NCBI GenBank assembly: GCA_963803425.1
Contig: CAWDMA010000002.1
Location: 62,001 to 126,000 of the forward strand
Reading direction: 5' to 3'
DNA from: DASPWW01 sp963803425
Lineage (GTDB): Bacteria; Actinomycetota; Thermoleophilia; Solirubrobacterales; 70-9
Length of the DNA stretch: 64,000 nt
Shown: one piece after another, positions 26,167 to 34,738 of the stretch
Layout: each line of letters opens with the position of its first letter
Numbering within the stretch: the first letter of the stretch is position 1
Program-made: the position numbers and the translations under genes
Notes under the pieces: generated by a model
The model's input: only the letters and a program-made list of their open reading frames with translations
Database searches by the model: none
What the model was told of the DNA's origin: nothing

Positions 26167-27269
26167 GGATGCGGGCGGCGGTCCTCGAGGAGTTCGGCCG
26201 GCCCCTCGAGGTCCAGGAGGTCGAGCTGCGGGAGCCGCGGGCGGGCGAGGCGCTGGTCCGGCTGGTCGCCTGCGGGGTGTGCCACACCGACCTGTACACC
26301 GCGTCCGGCGTCGACCCCTCCGGGTACGCGCCCACCGTGCTCGGGCACGAGGGGGCCGGTGTGGTGGAGGCCGTCGGCGAGGGCGTCACCGAGCTTCAGC
26401 CCGGCGACCACGTCGTGACGCTGTTCTCGGCCCGCTGCCGGGAGTGCGTCCACTGCCTCGACGAGCGCACCAACCTGTGCCTGGCGATCCGCGAGCAGCA
26501 GAACAAGGGCTACCTGCCCGACGGCACCACTCGCCTGCATCGCGGGGACGAGGACCTGCGTCACTTCATGGGCACCTCCACCTTCGCCGAGCACACGGTG
26601 ATGTCGGAGTACTCGCTCGCCAAGGTCGACCCCGAGGCCTCGCTCGACGCCGCCTGCCTGTTCGCGTGCGGCCTCTCCACCGGGCTGGGCGCGGCGATCA
26701 ACACGGCGAAGGTCGCGCCCGGCACGACCTGCGTCGTGTTCGGGTGCGGGATGGTGGGGCTGGGCGCGGTCGCGGGGTGCCGGCTGCAGGATGCCGGCCG
26801 GATCATCGCCGTCGACCTATCGGAGGAGCGACTCGAGCTCGCCCGCGGCCAGGGGGCGACCGAGACGATGATCGCGGGGGACGACGTCGTGGACCGGATC
26901 GTCGAGGGGACCGGCGGGTTCGGCGCCGACTACACGTTCGAGGCGACCGGGAACGTGGGCGTGATGCGCGAGGCGGTCGAGGCGGCCCGGATGGGATGGG
27001 GGCTGTGCACGGTCGCCGGAGTCGCCGGGAAGGGCGAGACGCTCGACGTCGTCCCGCGCTTCCTGATCACCGGCCGGCGCGTCGCCGGCTCATCCTTCGG
27101 AGGCGTCAAGGGGCGCGACGAGGTCCCGGCGCTGGTGAGGCGGCAGATGGAGGGCGAGATCGACGTCGAGCCGTTCATCTCGCACCGGATCCCGCTCGAC
27201 GACGTGAACCGGGCGTTCGAGCTGATGGAGGCCCAGGACGGGATCCGGACCGTGATCGAGTTCGACTGA
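26163..27269 (+). CDS. class III zinc alcohol dehydrogenase (thiol-dependent formaldehyde dehydrogenase type)
   Basis: 368 residues of the zinc MDR family. Catalytic zinc ligands sit in CGVCHTD and GHEGAG, structural zinc cysteines in CRECVHCLDERTNLC, and the NAD site in VFGCGMVGLGAVAG. The stretch MGTSTFAEHTV and the C-terminal pattern resemble FrmA/ADH5, the S-(hydroxymethyl)glutathione dehydrogenases. Many actinobacteria use mycothiol instead, and the following MBL gene repeats the arrangement known for mycothiol-dependent formaldehyde oxidation. Whether this organism makes mycothiol cannot be seen here. A general long-chain alcohol role is the alternative. Confidence 0.9.
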   Translation: MRMRAAVLEEFGRPLEVQEVELREPRAGEALVRLVACGVCHTDLYTASGVDPSGYAPTVLGHEGAGVVEAVGEGVTELQPGDHVVTLFSARCRECVHCLDERTNLCLAIREQQNKGYLPDGTTRLHRGDEDLRHFMGTSTFAEHTVMSEYSLAKVDPEASLDAACLFACGLSTGLGAAINTAKVAPGTTCVVFGCGMVGLGAVAGCRLQDAGRIIAVDLSEERLELARGQGATETMIAGDDVVDRIVEGTGGFGADYTFEATGNVGVMREAVEAARMGWGLCTVAGVAGKGETLDVVPRFLITGRRVAGSSFGGVKGRDEVPALVRRQMEGEIDVEPFISHRIPLDDVNRAFELMEAQDGIRTVIEFD

Positions 27270-27282
27270 GAGGAGGCTGGAT

Positions 27283-28047
27283 TTGATCCTGCAGCGAGTG
27301 GAGCAAGCCGAGTGGCTCTCGAACGCGTACCTGATCGTCGACCGGCCCGGCGGCAGCGGCGTGCTGGTCGACTCGAACGGGGTGACCGAGCCGCTCACCG
27401 AGCGGATCGAGCGCGAGGGGACCGAGATCACCCACATCCTCCTCACCCACTCCCACTGGGACCACGTGTTCGGGGCTGAGGAGCTGGCGAAGCGCTACGG
27501 GGTGCCGGTGGTGGCCCACGAGGCGACCGCGGAGCAGCTCGAGGGGGTGGTGACCGAGACGATCGACGACGGCGACGAGGTCTCGTCCGGGGAGCTCACG
27601 ATCCGGGCGCTGTACACGCCGGGGCACTGCCCCGACCATCTCGCCCTGCTCGTCGACGGGACCGACTGCCTGACCGCCGACGCACTGTTCGCCGGCACGG
27701 TCGGAGGGACCCTGGGCGGCGGCCCGGACGGGTTCGCGCAGCTCCGCAACTCGATCATGGAGCGGCTGATGAAGCTGGACGGCGACGTCCGGATCCATCC
27801 CGGCCACCGGGTCCCCTCGACGATCGGGGCCGAGTGGGAGTCGAACCCGTTCGTGCGGGTGTGGCGGGGGCTCGACGAGGAGGGCTCGGAAGCCTGCACG
27901 ATCGGGCCGCCGGACGCCGCCGAGCGCGAGCAGGCGACCCTGGTCCTGTGGGCGCCCGACTATGACGGCGGCAACAAGGCGTGGGTGCGCTACCCGGACG
28001 GCCGCAACGCGATCGTCGGCGGCTCCCAGGTGAAGCGCGGCGAGTAG
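27283..28047 (+). CDS. MBL-fold metallo-hydrolase (glyoxalase II-like)
   Basis: 254 residues. The metal motif is THSHWDHVFG, with further ligands in YTPGHCPDH, the bridging Asp in CLTADALFAG and His in RIHPGHRV, so both metal sites are complete. It begins with TTG, 13 bases after the dehydrogenase. In the dehydrogenase context the likely job is hydrolysis of the thioester product (an S-formyl thiol), by inference. The C-terminal ~60 residues are an unusual extension rich in Trp, Asp and Gly. Confidence 0.88.
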   Translation: MILQRVEQAEWLSNAYLIVDRPGGSGVLVDSNGVTEPLTERIEREGTEITHILLTHSHWDHVFGAEELAKRYGVPVVAHEATAEQLEGVVTETIDDGDEVSSGELTIRALYTPGHCPDHLALLVDGTDCLTADALFAGTVGGTLGGGPDGFAQLRNSIMERLMKLDGDVRIHPGHRVPSTIGAEWESNPFVRVWRGLDEEGSEACTIGPPDAAEREQATLVLWAPDYDGGNKAWVRYPDGRNAIVGGSQVKRGE

Positions 28048-28056
28048 GGGCCCGGG

Positions 28057-28770
28057 CTACTCGGCGAGCTTGTAGCCGACGCCCCGCACGGTCAGGACCA
28101 GCTCCGGGTCCTGCGGGTCCCGCTCGATCTTCTGCCGCAGGTTGGAGATGTGCACGTCGCAGGCGCGCACGTCACCGCGGAACTCGCTCTGCCACAGCTC
28201 CTCCATGATCTCCTGGCGGCTGAACACCTGCCCCGGCTTCCCGGCCAGCAGCCGCAGCACCTGGAACTCGGACCGGGTCAGGTTGACCGGCTCGCCCCGG
28301 ACCATGACCAGGTGGCGAGCCAGGTCGATCCGGACCGCACCCGCCTCGATCGAGGCGCTCTCGCCGCTCGCCGAGCTCAGGTCGAGCTCCCGGCGGCGGA
28401 GCTGGGCCCGGACGCGGCCGAGCAGCTCGCGGACCGAGAACGGCTTGGTCACGTAGTCGTCGGCACCGACCTCGAGCCCGACCACCTTGTCGACCTCGGC
28501 GTCCTTCGCGGTCAACAGGATGATCGGCACGGGGCTGCGGCCGCGGACGTCGCGGCACAGGTCGAGGCCGCTCCGCCCCGGCATCATGATGTCGAGGATG
28601 AGCAGGTCGAAGTCGGGGTCCTCGCCGCCGATCTTGCGCTCGGCGTCCTCGCCGTCGACCGCGAGCGTCACGTCGAACCCCTCCTGGCGGAGCGCGTAGC
28701 CGACCGAGTCGCGGACCGACGGCTCGTCGTCCGCGATCAGGATCCGGCGGCTTGCGACGGCGGCCTCCAT
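28057..28770 (-). CDS. OmpR/PhoB-family response regulator
   Basis: 237 residues. Receiver domain with acidic pair DD (14-15), phospho-acceptor Asp60 in LLILDIMMPG, Thr in LLTAKDAE and Lys in VTKPFSVREL. The winged-helix output domain (about 140-237) has LTRSEFQVLRLLAGKPGQVFSR, VDVHISNLRQKIE and TVRGVGYKL. ATG at 28770 shares one base with the TGA of the kinase gene upstream (GTG at 28773 is the alternative). Target genes are not evident. Confidence 0.96.
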   Translation of the reverse strand: MEAAVASRRILIADDEPSVRDSVGYALRQEGFDVTLAVDGEDAERKIGGEDPDFDLLILDIMMPGRSGLDLCRDVRGRSPVPIILLTAKDAEVDKVVGLEVGADDYVTKPFSVRELLGRVRAQLRRRELDLSSASGESASIEAGAVRIDLARHLVMVRGEPVNLTRSEFQVLRLLAGKPGQVFSRQEIMEELWQSEFRGDVRACDVHISNLRQKIERDPQDPELVLTVRGVGYKLAE

Positions 28771-30545
28771 CACGCCACCGGAGCCGTCTGGGAGACTCGC
28801 AGGCGCACCCAGAAGGTGCTCCCCTCGCCGAGCGTCGAGGTGACGCCGATCTCGCCGCCCATCACCTCGACCATCCGCTGCGCGATCGAGAGGCCGAGCC
28901 CGAAGCCCTCCTTCTCGAGCGCGTTTCGCCCCCGATAGAAGCGCTCAAAGATCCGATCGCGCTCCTCGCGAGGGATGCCTGTTCCAGTGTCGCTTACCTC
29001 GATCACCACGTCGCTCGACTGGCCGGGCGTGCCGTCGTCATTTCCCTCTCCGGACTGCATGGCCCGCCCAGCATGCGCGCGAAGCGTAACGCGCCCCTGG
29101 GGCGGCGTGTTCTTGTAGGCGTTCGTGAGCAGGCAGATCAGCACCTGGCGGACGAGCGCGGGGTCACCCTCCGCGACCAGTCCGGGCGCGACGTCGAGCT
29201 CGACCTCCATCCCCTCCGGGGCGGCGATCGCGTCCATCGCCTCCTCGGCGGCGATCGAGACTTCCACGAGCTCGATCTCGCTCTCCCCGACCGCGTCGAT
29301 CCGCGCCAGGGTGAGCAGCGAGTGGGTGAGGCGGCTGATGCGGTCGGCGTCCTCATTCAGCCGCCGCAGGAAGTGCTCGAGGGCATCCGGGTCGTCCTTC
29401 GCGCCCGAGCGCAGCACCTCGATCGCGCCGGAGATCCCAGCGATCGGGTTGCGCAGCTCGTGCGCGGCGTTTGAGACGAACTCGCGCTCGGCGACCTCCC
29501 GGCGGAGCTCCTCGGTGCGATCGCGGACGACCAGCAGGACGGCGTTCTCCGCGGCCAGCTCGCGGGCCTGGAGCGCGTACACCCGCTCGCCGACGCGGAG
29601 CGCGTCGCTGGCCGCCTCGCCGCGCTGCGACGCCCTCCGCAGCCACGGACCCAGCGCGTCGATCGGGGTCCCGTCGACTCCGATCAGCGGCGCGGCGGCG
29701 GCGTTCGAGAACCGCACCGCGCCGTACTTCGAGACGACCATCACCGCCTCGCTGAGCGCGTCGAGGATCGCGGAGAGCCGGTCGCGCTCGCTGGACAGCA
29801 TCCCGAACGACTCACGCAGTGCGGCCCGCATCGAGTCGAGCGCCATCCCCAGATCGCCGATCTCGTCCCGGCCCCGCGAGGGGACCGGGATGTCGAGCCT
29901 GCCCTCGGCGAGCTCGCCGGCGCTGGTCGCGAGCCGCTTCAGCCGAACCGTGAACAGGCTTGCGACGATCGAGCCGATCAGGACCGCGATCCCGACCGCG
30001 ATCCCGAGCGCCTTCAGCCGATCCTGCTCGACCGCCTCGAGCGTCCCCCGCACCTCGGGCGGCGTGGTCGCCCGACTCAGCACCGCCCCGGCGATCTCAC
30101 CGTCACGGAACACCGGCACGGACACGTCGGTGACCTTGCCGCCGTGCTCGCGGACTATCCGGCCGCCGCGGAGCGCCGAGCGAATCGCGGCATCGGCGCC
30201 CCCGACGTCCTGGAGCCGCACGCCGAACACCTTCGGCGAGCTGATCAGCCGTGCTCGGCGATCGAACGCCCACACCACGAAGTCCTCGCTGCGGTTGTCC
30301 TCGAGCACGGAGTCGCTGGCGCCCTGCTTCACCTCGCCGAGGTCGTCGGCGACCCGGACGGTGCGCCCCACCGAGAGCTCCACGGAGCGCTCCTGAGCCG
30401 ACTCCTGGCTCGAGCCGCTCACGAACGCGTAGACCGACGCGCCGGTGATGATCCCGACTCCGGCGAAGGCCAGTGACAGCCACAGCCGGACGCCGAAGCG
30501 GCGCCGGGCTGGGATCGGACGGTCCGGCCTCCGCAACAGTGGCAT
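28770..30545 (-). CDS. membrane sensor histidine kinase
   Basis: 591 residues. One N-terminal helix (LWLSLAFAGVGIITGASVYAF), an extracytoplasmic sensor of about 135 residues, a second helix (LGIAVGIAVLIGSIVASLFTV), HAMP linker (VRLKRLATSAGELAEGRLDIPVP), a PAS-like segment (LDALSEAVMVVSKYGAVRFSNAAAA), HisKA with the phospho-histidine in NAAHELRNP (~residue 362), then HATPase_c boxes N (LLTNAYKNTPP), G1 (VSDTGTGIP) and G2 (GFGLGLSI). It is the PhoR-like partner of the regulator encoded immediately downstream. The sensed signal is unknown. Confidence 0.95.
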   Translation of the reverse strand: MPLLRRPDRPIPARRRFGVRLWLSLAFAGVGIITGASVYAFVSGSSQESAQERSVELSVGRTVRVADDLGEVKQGASDSVLEDNRSEDFVVWAFDRRARLISSPKVFGVRLQDVGGADAAIRSALRGGRIVREHGGKVTDVSVPVFRDGEIAGAVLSRATTPPEVRGTLEAVEQDRLKALGIAVGIAVLIGSIVASLFTVRLKRLATSAGELAEGRLDIPVPSRGRDEIGDLGMALDSMRAALRESFGMLSSERDRLSAILDALSEAVMVVSKYGAVRFSNAAAAPLIGVDGTPIDALGPWLRRASQRGEAASDALRVGERVYALQARELAAENAVLLVVRDRTEELRREVAEREFVSNAAHELRNPIAGISGAIEVLRSGAKDDPDALEHFLRRLNEDADRISRLTHSLLTLARIDAVGESEIELVEVSIAAEEAMDAIAAPEGMEVELDVAPGLVAEGDPALVRQVLICLLTNAYKNTPPQGRVTLRAHAGRAMQSGEGNDDGTPGQSSDVVIEVSDTGTGIPREERDRIFERFYRGRNALEKEGFGLGLSIAQRMVEVMGGEIGVTSTLGEGSTFWVRLRVSQTAPVA

Positions 30546-30591
30546 AAGGATCTCTTAACAGACCGGCCCGCCCGGCGGCGGGCGATCGCGG

Positions 30592-31749
30592 TCAGCCGAG
30601 CAGGGAGGCGACCCGGAAGAACGTCCCCTCGAGCACCAGCTCCTCCGAGACGTGCACACGCAGGCGCCGGCGCGCATCCAGGACGACCTCGGCGGCGGCG
30701 CGCGGGGCGCGCGCGTCGAGCCCCTCGGCGTCGGCGGCCAGCTCCGCGGCGCGGTCGGTGTTCAGGGCGAGCTCCGGGCCCCCGTCCGCGACGGCGGCGA
30801 GGTCCCGCAGCCACGTCCCGGCCAGCGCGAGCGCCAGGTCGAGCACCTCGGTGCGGCGGCGCCGGCCGGCCCGCCGGCCCGCCTCGGATGCCTCCTTGGG
30901 GCGGGCGCCGCGCTCGCCGCGAAGCGTGCGCTCGCGCTCGGCGACACGTGCAGAGGCCTCGCCCGCGGCCTCCTCCCCGGCCTCCGCTGCCGCCTCGAGC
31001 AGCGCCGCCCACGGCGCGTCGCCGAGCTCGTCCGCGCGCGCCGCGCGCACGCACCGCTCCACCCGCAGGCGCAGCTCCCTGCCGGAGTCGGTGAGCAGGT
31101 AGGCGGCGCGCTCCGCGTCGCCGCCGCACACCCGGGCGGCCGCGCGGCGCTCCAACTCACGGCCTGCCGCGTCGCGGGCGAGGATCGACTCGACGGCATC
31201 CGGAGGCAGGGCGCCGAAGCGGACCGGCTGGCAGCGGGACACGACCGTGTCGAGCAGGGCCGCCGGATCGGAGCTGACCAGCACCAGGTGGGCAAACGGC
31301 GGCGGCTCCTCGAGCGTCTTCAGGAGCGCGTTCTGGCTCTCGTCCCCGAGCGCGTCGGCGGCCTCGATCACGAACGCGCGACGCTCGCTCTCGAACGGCC
31401 GGTACGCCACCGCCGAGATCACCCGCTCCCGCACCTCCTCGACCAGATGCTGGGTGCCGGGCGGGGTGAGCCACACCAGGTCGGGGTGCGGCGAGGGGTT
31501 GGCGAGCGCGCGGCGCCGGGCGTCCTCGGGGTCGGGGGCGCCGGCGGCGAGCAGCTCCGCGGCGAACGCGCGGGCGGCGGCGCGCTTCCCGGTTCCGCTC
31601 GGGCCGACCAGCAGGTAGGCGTGCCGGGGCGAGGCGAGCCCGGCCTCGAGCGCGACCCGCGCCGAGGGCTGGTGCTCGGTGGCCAGAGTCAGGCCCGCCG
31701 CCTCCTCCGCCTCGCGTCCGGCGGCGGCGGGGTCACCGGTGCTCCTCAT
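30592..31749 (-). CDS. holB: DNA polymerase III delta-prime subunit
   Basis: 385 residues. AAA+ clamp-loader subunit: Walker A GPSGTGKRAAA, the DExx-like sensor FVIEAADALGDESQNALLKTLEEPP and the SRC motif VVSRCQPVRF. Compared with other HolB proteins it lacks an obvious zinc-binding Cys cluster and carries an Arg/Glu-rich insertion (about 255-300). Its ATG at 31749 overlaps the TGA of tmk in an ATGA junction, and it ends the topA-tmk-holB operon. Confidence 0.92.
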   Translation of the reverse strand: MRSTGDPAAAGREAEEAAGLTLATEHQPSARVALEAGLASPRHAYLLVGPSGTGKRAAARAFAAELLAAGAPDPEDARRRALANPSPHPDLVWLTPPGTQHLVEEVRERVISAVAYRPFESERRAFVIEAADALGDESQNALLKTLEEPPPFAHLVLVSSDPAALLDTVVSRCQPVRFGALPPDAVESILARDAAGRELERRAAARVCGGDAERAAYLLTDSGRELRLRVERCVRAARADELGDAPWAALLEAAAEAGEEAAGEASARVAERERTLRGERGARPKEASEAGRRAGRRRRTEVLDLALALAGTWLRDLAAVADGGPELALNTDRAAELAADAEGLDARAPRAAAEVVLDARRRLRVHVSEELVLEGTFFRVASLLG

Positions 31750-32360
31750 CGCCGTGCCCCCTCGACCGTGGCCATGACCTGCGCGTGCACCTCGCCGACG
31801 GTGCCCTCGGCGTCCACCACCTTCACCCGGTCCGGATCGCGCGCCGCGACCTCGTCGTACGCCTCGGCGACGGCGCGCTGCAGCTCGATCCCCTCGCCCT
31901 CGAAGCGGTCGGTGCCGTCCGCCCCGCCCGCGGCGAGCCGCTGCTGACCGCGGTCCGCGGCCCGCTCCGGCGGGATCCGCAGCAGCACGGTGAGGTCGGG
32001 CATGCAATCCCCGACCGCGACCGCGTTCAGCGCGTCCACGCTGTCAGCACCGAGCCCCCGGGCGATGCCCTGGTAGGCGACGGTGGAGTCGACGAACCGA
32101 TCGCAGATCACGTCGCGGCCGTCCTCCAGCGCCGGCCGGATCACGCGGGCGACGAGCTCGGCGCGGGCGGCGCAGAACAGGAGCAGCTCGGCGCGCGAGT
32201 CGAGCTCGACCTGCGCCGACTTGAGCAGCTCGCGGATCCGCTCCCCGGCAGGGGTGCCGCCCGGCTCCCGTACGAGCAGGGCCCGATCGAGCGCGTCGGC
32301 GAGCAACGCGGCCTGCGTCGACTTGCCGGCGCGGTCGATCCCCTCGAGGGTGACGAACAC
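31746..32360 (-). CDS. tmk: thymidylate kinase
   Basis: 204 residues. Phosphorylates dTMP to dTDP. The P-loop is LEGIDRAGKST, where the more common residues are GSGKST or GAGKST; the Asp-Arg is within family variation. The DR(Y/H) motif appears as CDRFVDSTVAYQG, and the LID-type Arg-rich segment is VLLRIPPERAADRGQQR. It lies 10 bases after the topA stop and overlaps holB, as in many actinobacteria. Confidence 0.96.
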   Translation of the reverse strand: MFVTLEGIDRAGKSTQAALLADALDRALLVREPGGTPAGERIRELLKSAQVELDSRAELLLFCAARAELVARVIRPALEDGRDVICDRFVDSTVAYQGIARGLGADSVDALNAVAVGDCMPDLTVLLRIPPERAADRGQQRLAAGGADGTDRFEGEGIELQRAVAEAYDEVAARDPDRVKVVDAEGTVGEVHAQVMATVEGARR

Positions 32361-32370
32361 GCCGCCGGCG

Positions 32371-34677
32371 TCAGCTCTTCGTGCTCTTCGCCCGCGAGCG
32401 CGACCCGCCGCCGGTGCGGGACTTGCCGCGGGCCCGCTTCACCTTGGTCTTCGCGACGGCGGCATCGAGCGTGGCCTTGTCCTTTTGACCGTTCTCGGCA
32501 GGCTCCTCAGCCCCGTCCTTGTCAAGCTTCTCCGCCGCCTCCTTGGCGGCCTTCGCCGCCTCGCGCTCGGCGCGGCGCCGCTTCATCTCCTCCATCGACG
32601 GGCATTCCTCGTTCAGGCACAGGTTCCACGGCCGGCCCCGGAACGGGACCACCTTCAGCCGCGGCGTCTCGCCGCAGATCGAGCACCGCTCCTCCAGCCT
32701 GAACACGTCGCCGCGCTGCGGGAGCGGGAAGGTGACGTCGCACGCGTCCGGGTTGTCCGCCTCCCATCCCTGACAGCCGACGAACCGCTTCCCCGACTTG
32801 CGGGCGCGGATGATTCGGAGCATGTTGGGCGAGCCGTCCTCCTGCTTGCGCCCGGCGCGCTCGCACACGATGCAAGGACCGAGGATCCGGTCCTCGTCCA
32901 TCCCCTTCCAGATCACCTTGGCGAGGTCCTCCTCCTTGGACTGCACCTCGCCGGTCGTCCCGTGCAGCATCTCCCGGCTGACCCGCACCACCTCGTCCTT
33001 GGAGGTGTCGCCGCCGGCGATCTGGTCCATGTCGCGCTCCAGCTCCGCGGTCATCTCCGGCGTCGCCATCCGCGGCACGTACCGCTTGAAGGCCTCGTAC
33101 ATCGCGATCCCGGTGGCGGTCGGGACGGGCGGGTTGTTGAACACGTACCCGCGGTCGTAGAGCTTCTGGATGATGTCGGGCCGGGTCGCCTTAGTGCCCA
33201 GGCCGCGCTCCTCCATCAGCTCCAGCAGCTTGCCCTGGCCGATCCGGGACGGCGGCTGCGTCTCCTTGTCGACGATCCATGGATCGCCCTCCAGCTCGAG
33301 CTCCTGGCCCTCGGCGAGCTTCGGGATCTCCTCGTCCGCGGAGCGGGCGTAGGTGTAGATCCCGGCGAACCCAGGGTCGACGACGACGCTGCCGCGAACG
33401 AAGTAGGTCTCCGACCCCGCCTCGATCTCGGCGCGCGTCGACTCGGTCTGCATCGGCTTCGAGAAGGTCGCGAGGAAGCGGCGCGCGACCAGCTCGTACA
33501 CGCGCTGGTGGGTGCCGTCGAGCCCGCCCGGGTGGACCGCCTGGGTCGGGTAGATCGGCGGGTGGTCGGTGGTCTCCTTCTTCCCGCGGGTCGGCGTCAG
33601 ATCGCCGTCGAGCAGCCCCGCCGCCGCGTCGAACTCCGGGATCCGGACCAGCGCCGTGACCAGCTCCCGTGTGTTCAGGGACCTCGGGTACACCGTGTTG
33701 TCTGTGCGGGGATAGGAGATGAACCCGTCCATGTAAAGGTCCTCGGCGATCCGCATCGCCCGCGACGGGGTGATCCCGAGCCGGCTGGACGCCTCGGCGG
33801 CGAACGCGGTCGTGTTGAACGGCGCCGGCGGCTTCCGGGTGTTCTTGCGCGACTTGATCGCGCTCACCACCCCGGGGCCCTTCGTTCCTGCGATCGCGGC
33901 GTCGGCCTCCGCACGCTTCCAGAACTTGTCGACGACGTGGTGCGTCTCGAACGTGCCCTCGGGGTGCTGGAACTTCGCGAACACCTCCCAGAAGGGCACC
34001 GCCTTGTGCGCGCGCCGCTCCAGCTCGCGCTCCACGATCAGGCCCAGGGTGGGGCTCTGCACGCGACCGACCGACAGGAAGTTGGAGCCGAACCGGCGGG
34101 TCGCGAGCGACACCGCGCGGGTCAACGTGGCCCCCCAGATCAGGTCGATGTCCTGCCGCGCCTCGCCGGCGTGCGCGAGGTCGTAGGAGAGGTCGTCGAG
34201 CTCGGAGAAGGCGCGCTCGATCTCGTCCTTGGTGAGGGCGGAGTACCGGGCGCGCTTCACGTCGCCGTCGTCGCCGAACCGTGCCTTCAGCTCCGGGTTC
34301 GCGTCGAGCACCTCGCCGAGCGCCTCCAGCCCGATCAGCTCGCCCTCGCGGTCGAAGTCCGTGGCGATCACCACGTCGGTGGCGTCCTTGGCCACCTTGC
34401 GGAGCGCCCGCAGCACGTTCTTGTCGGTGGGCTCCTTGATCAGGTCCGCGTCGATCAGCTCGTGCAGATCCGTCTTCTGCCAGTTCGAGTACCCCTCCGG
34501 GAACGAGGGGTTGAGGACGTGGCCCTTCAGCCCGATCGTCATCTGCTCCCCGTCCGAGTCCGACCAGGTGTAGAAGGGGACCTTGTAGGCCTTGTCCGCC
34601 TTCACCGCGGTGTCGGCGCCGAGGATCTCCGCGATCTTCTTGGCGCTGTTGTTCTTCTCGGTGATGATCAGTCTCAT
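32371..34677 (-). CDS. topA: DNA topoisomerase I, archaeal-like type IA
   Basis: 768 residues. Toprim domain opens with LIITEKNNSAKKIAEIL and has ATDFDREGELIG. The catalytic Tyr is about residue 322 in FISYPRTDNTVYP. Zinc-finger cysteines are in CIVCERAGRK (~600) and CSICGETP...CLNEECPSME (~700), followed by a Lys/Arg-rich tail. The TEKNNSAK start, SYPRTDNTVYP motif and length resemble archaeal TopA rather than the ~900-residue actinobacterial enzyme that begins with a VESPAKAKTI motif. ATG at 34677 was chosen because the toprim domain begins there. Confidence 0.95.
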   Translation of the reverse strand: MRLIITEKNNSAKKIAEILGADTAVKADKAYKVPFYTWSDSDGEQMTIGLKGHVLNPSFPEGYSNWQKTDLHELIDADLIKEPTDKNVLRALRKVAKDATDVVIATDFDREGELIGLEALGEVLDANPELKARFGDDGDVKRARYSALTKDEIERAFSELDDLSYDLAHAGEARQDIDLIWGATLTRAVSLATRRFGSNFLSVGRVQSPTLGLIVERELERRAHKAVPFWEVFAKFQHPEGTFETHHVVDKFWKRAEADAAIAGTKGPGVVSAIKSRKNTRKPPAPFNTTAFAAEASSRLGITPSRAMRIAEDLYMDGFISYPRTDNTVYPRSLNTRELVTALVRIPEFDAAAGLLDGDLTPTRGKKETTDHPPIYPTQAVHPGGLDGTHQRVYELVARRFLATFSKPMQTESTRAEIEAGSETYFVRGSVVVDPGFAGIYTYARSADEEIPKLAEGQELELEGDPWIVDKETQPPSRIGQGKLLELMEERGLGTKATRPDIIQKLYDRGYVFNNPPVPTATGIAMYEAFKRYVPRMATPEMTAELERDMDQIAGGDTSKDEVVRVSREMLHGTTGEVQSKEEDLAKVIWKGMDEDRILGPCIVCERAGRKQEDGSPNMLRIIRARKSGKRFVGCQGWEADNPDACDVTFPLPQRGDVFRLEERCSICGETPRLKVVPFRGRPWNLCLNEECPSMEEMKRRRAEREAAKAAKEAAEKLDKDGAEEPAENGQKDKATLDAAVAKTKVKRARGKSRTGGGSRSRAKSTKS

Positions 34678-34738
34678 CGCGCGGCGAGGGTAGCAAGGGG
34701 GCTGGGCGGCTCCGCCAGGCGCCATTAGGCTGGGCTGA

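Noticed and set aside
32083..34728. Long open frame antisense to topA
   Set aside because: Mirror frame of a long high-GC gene with no protein-like composition.
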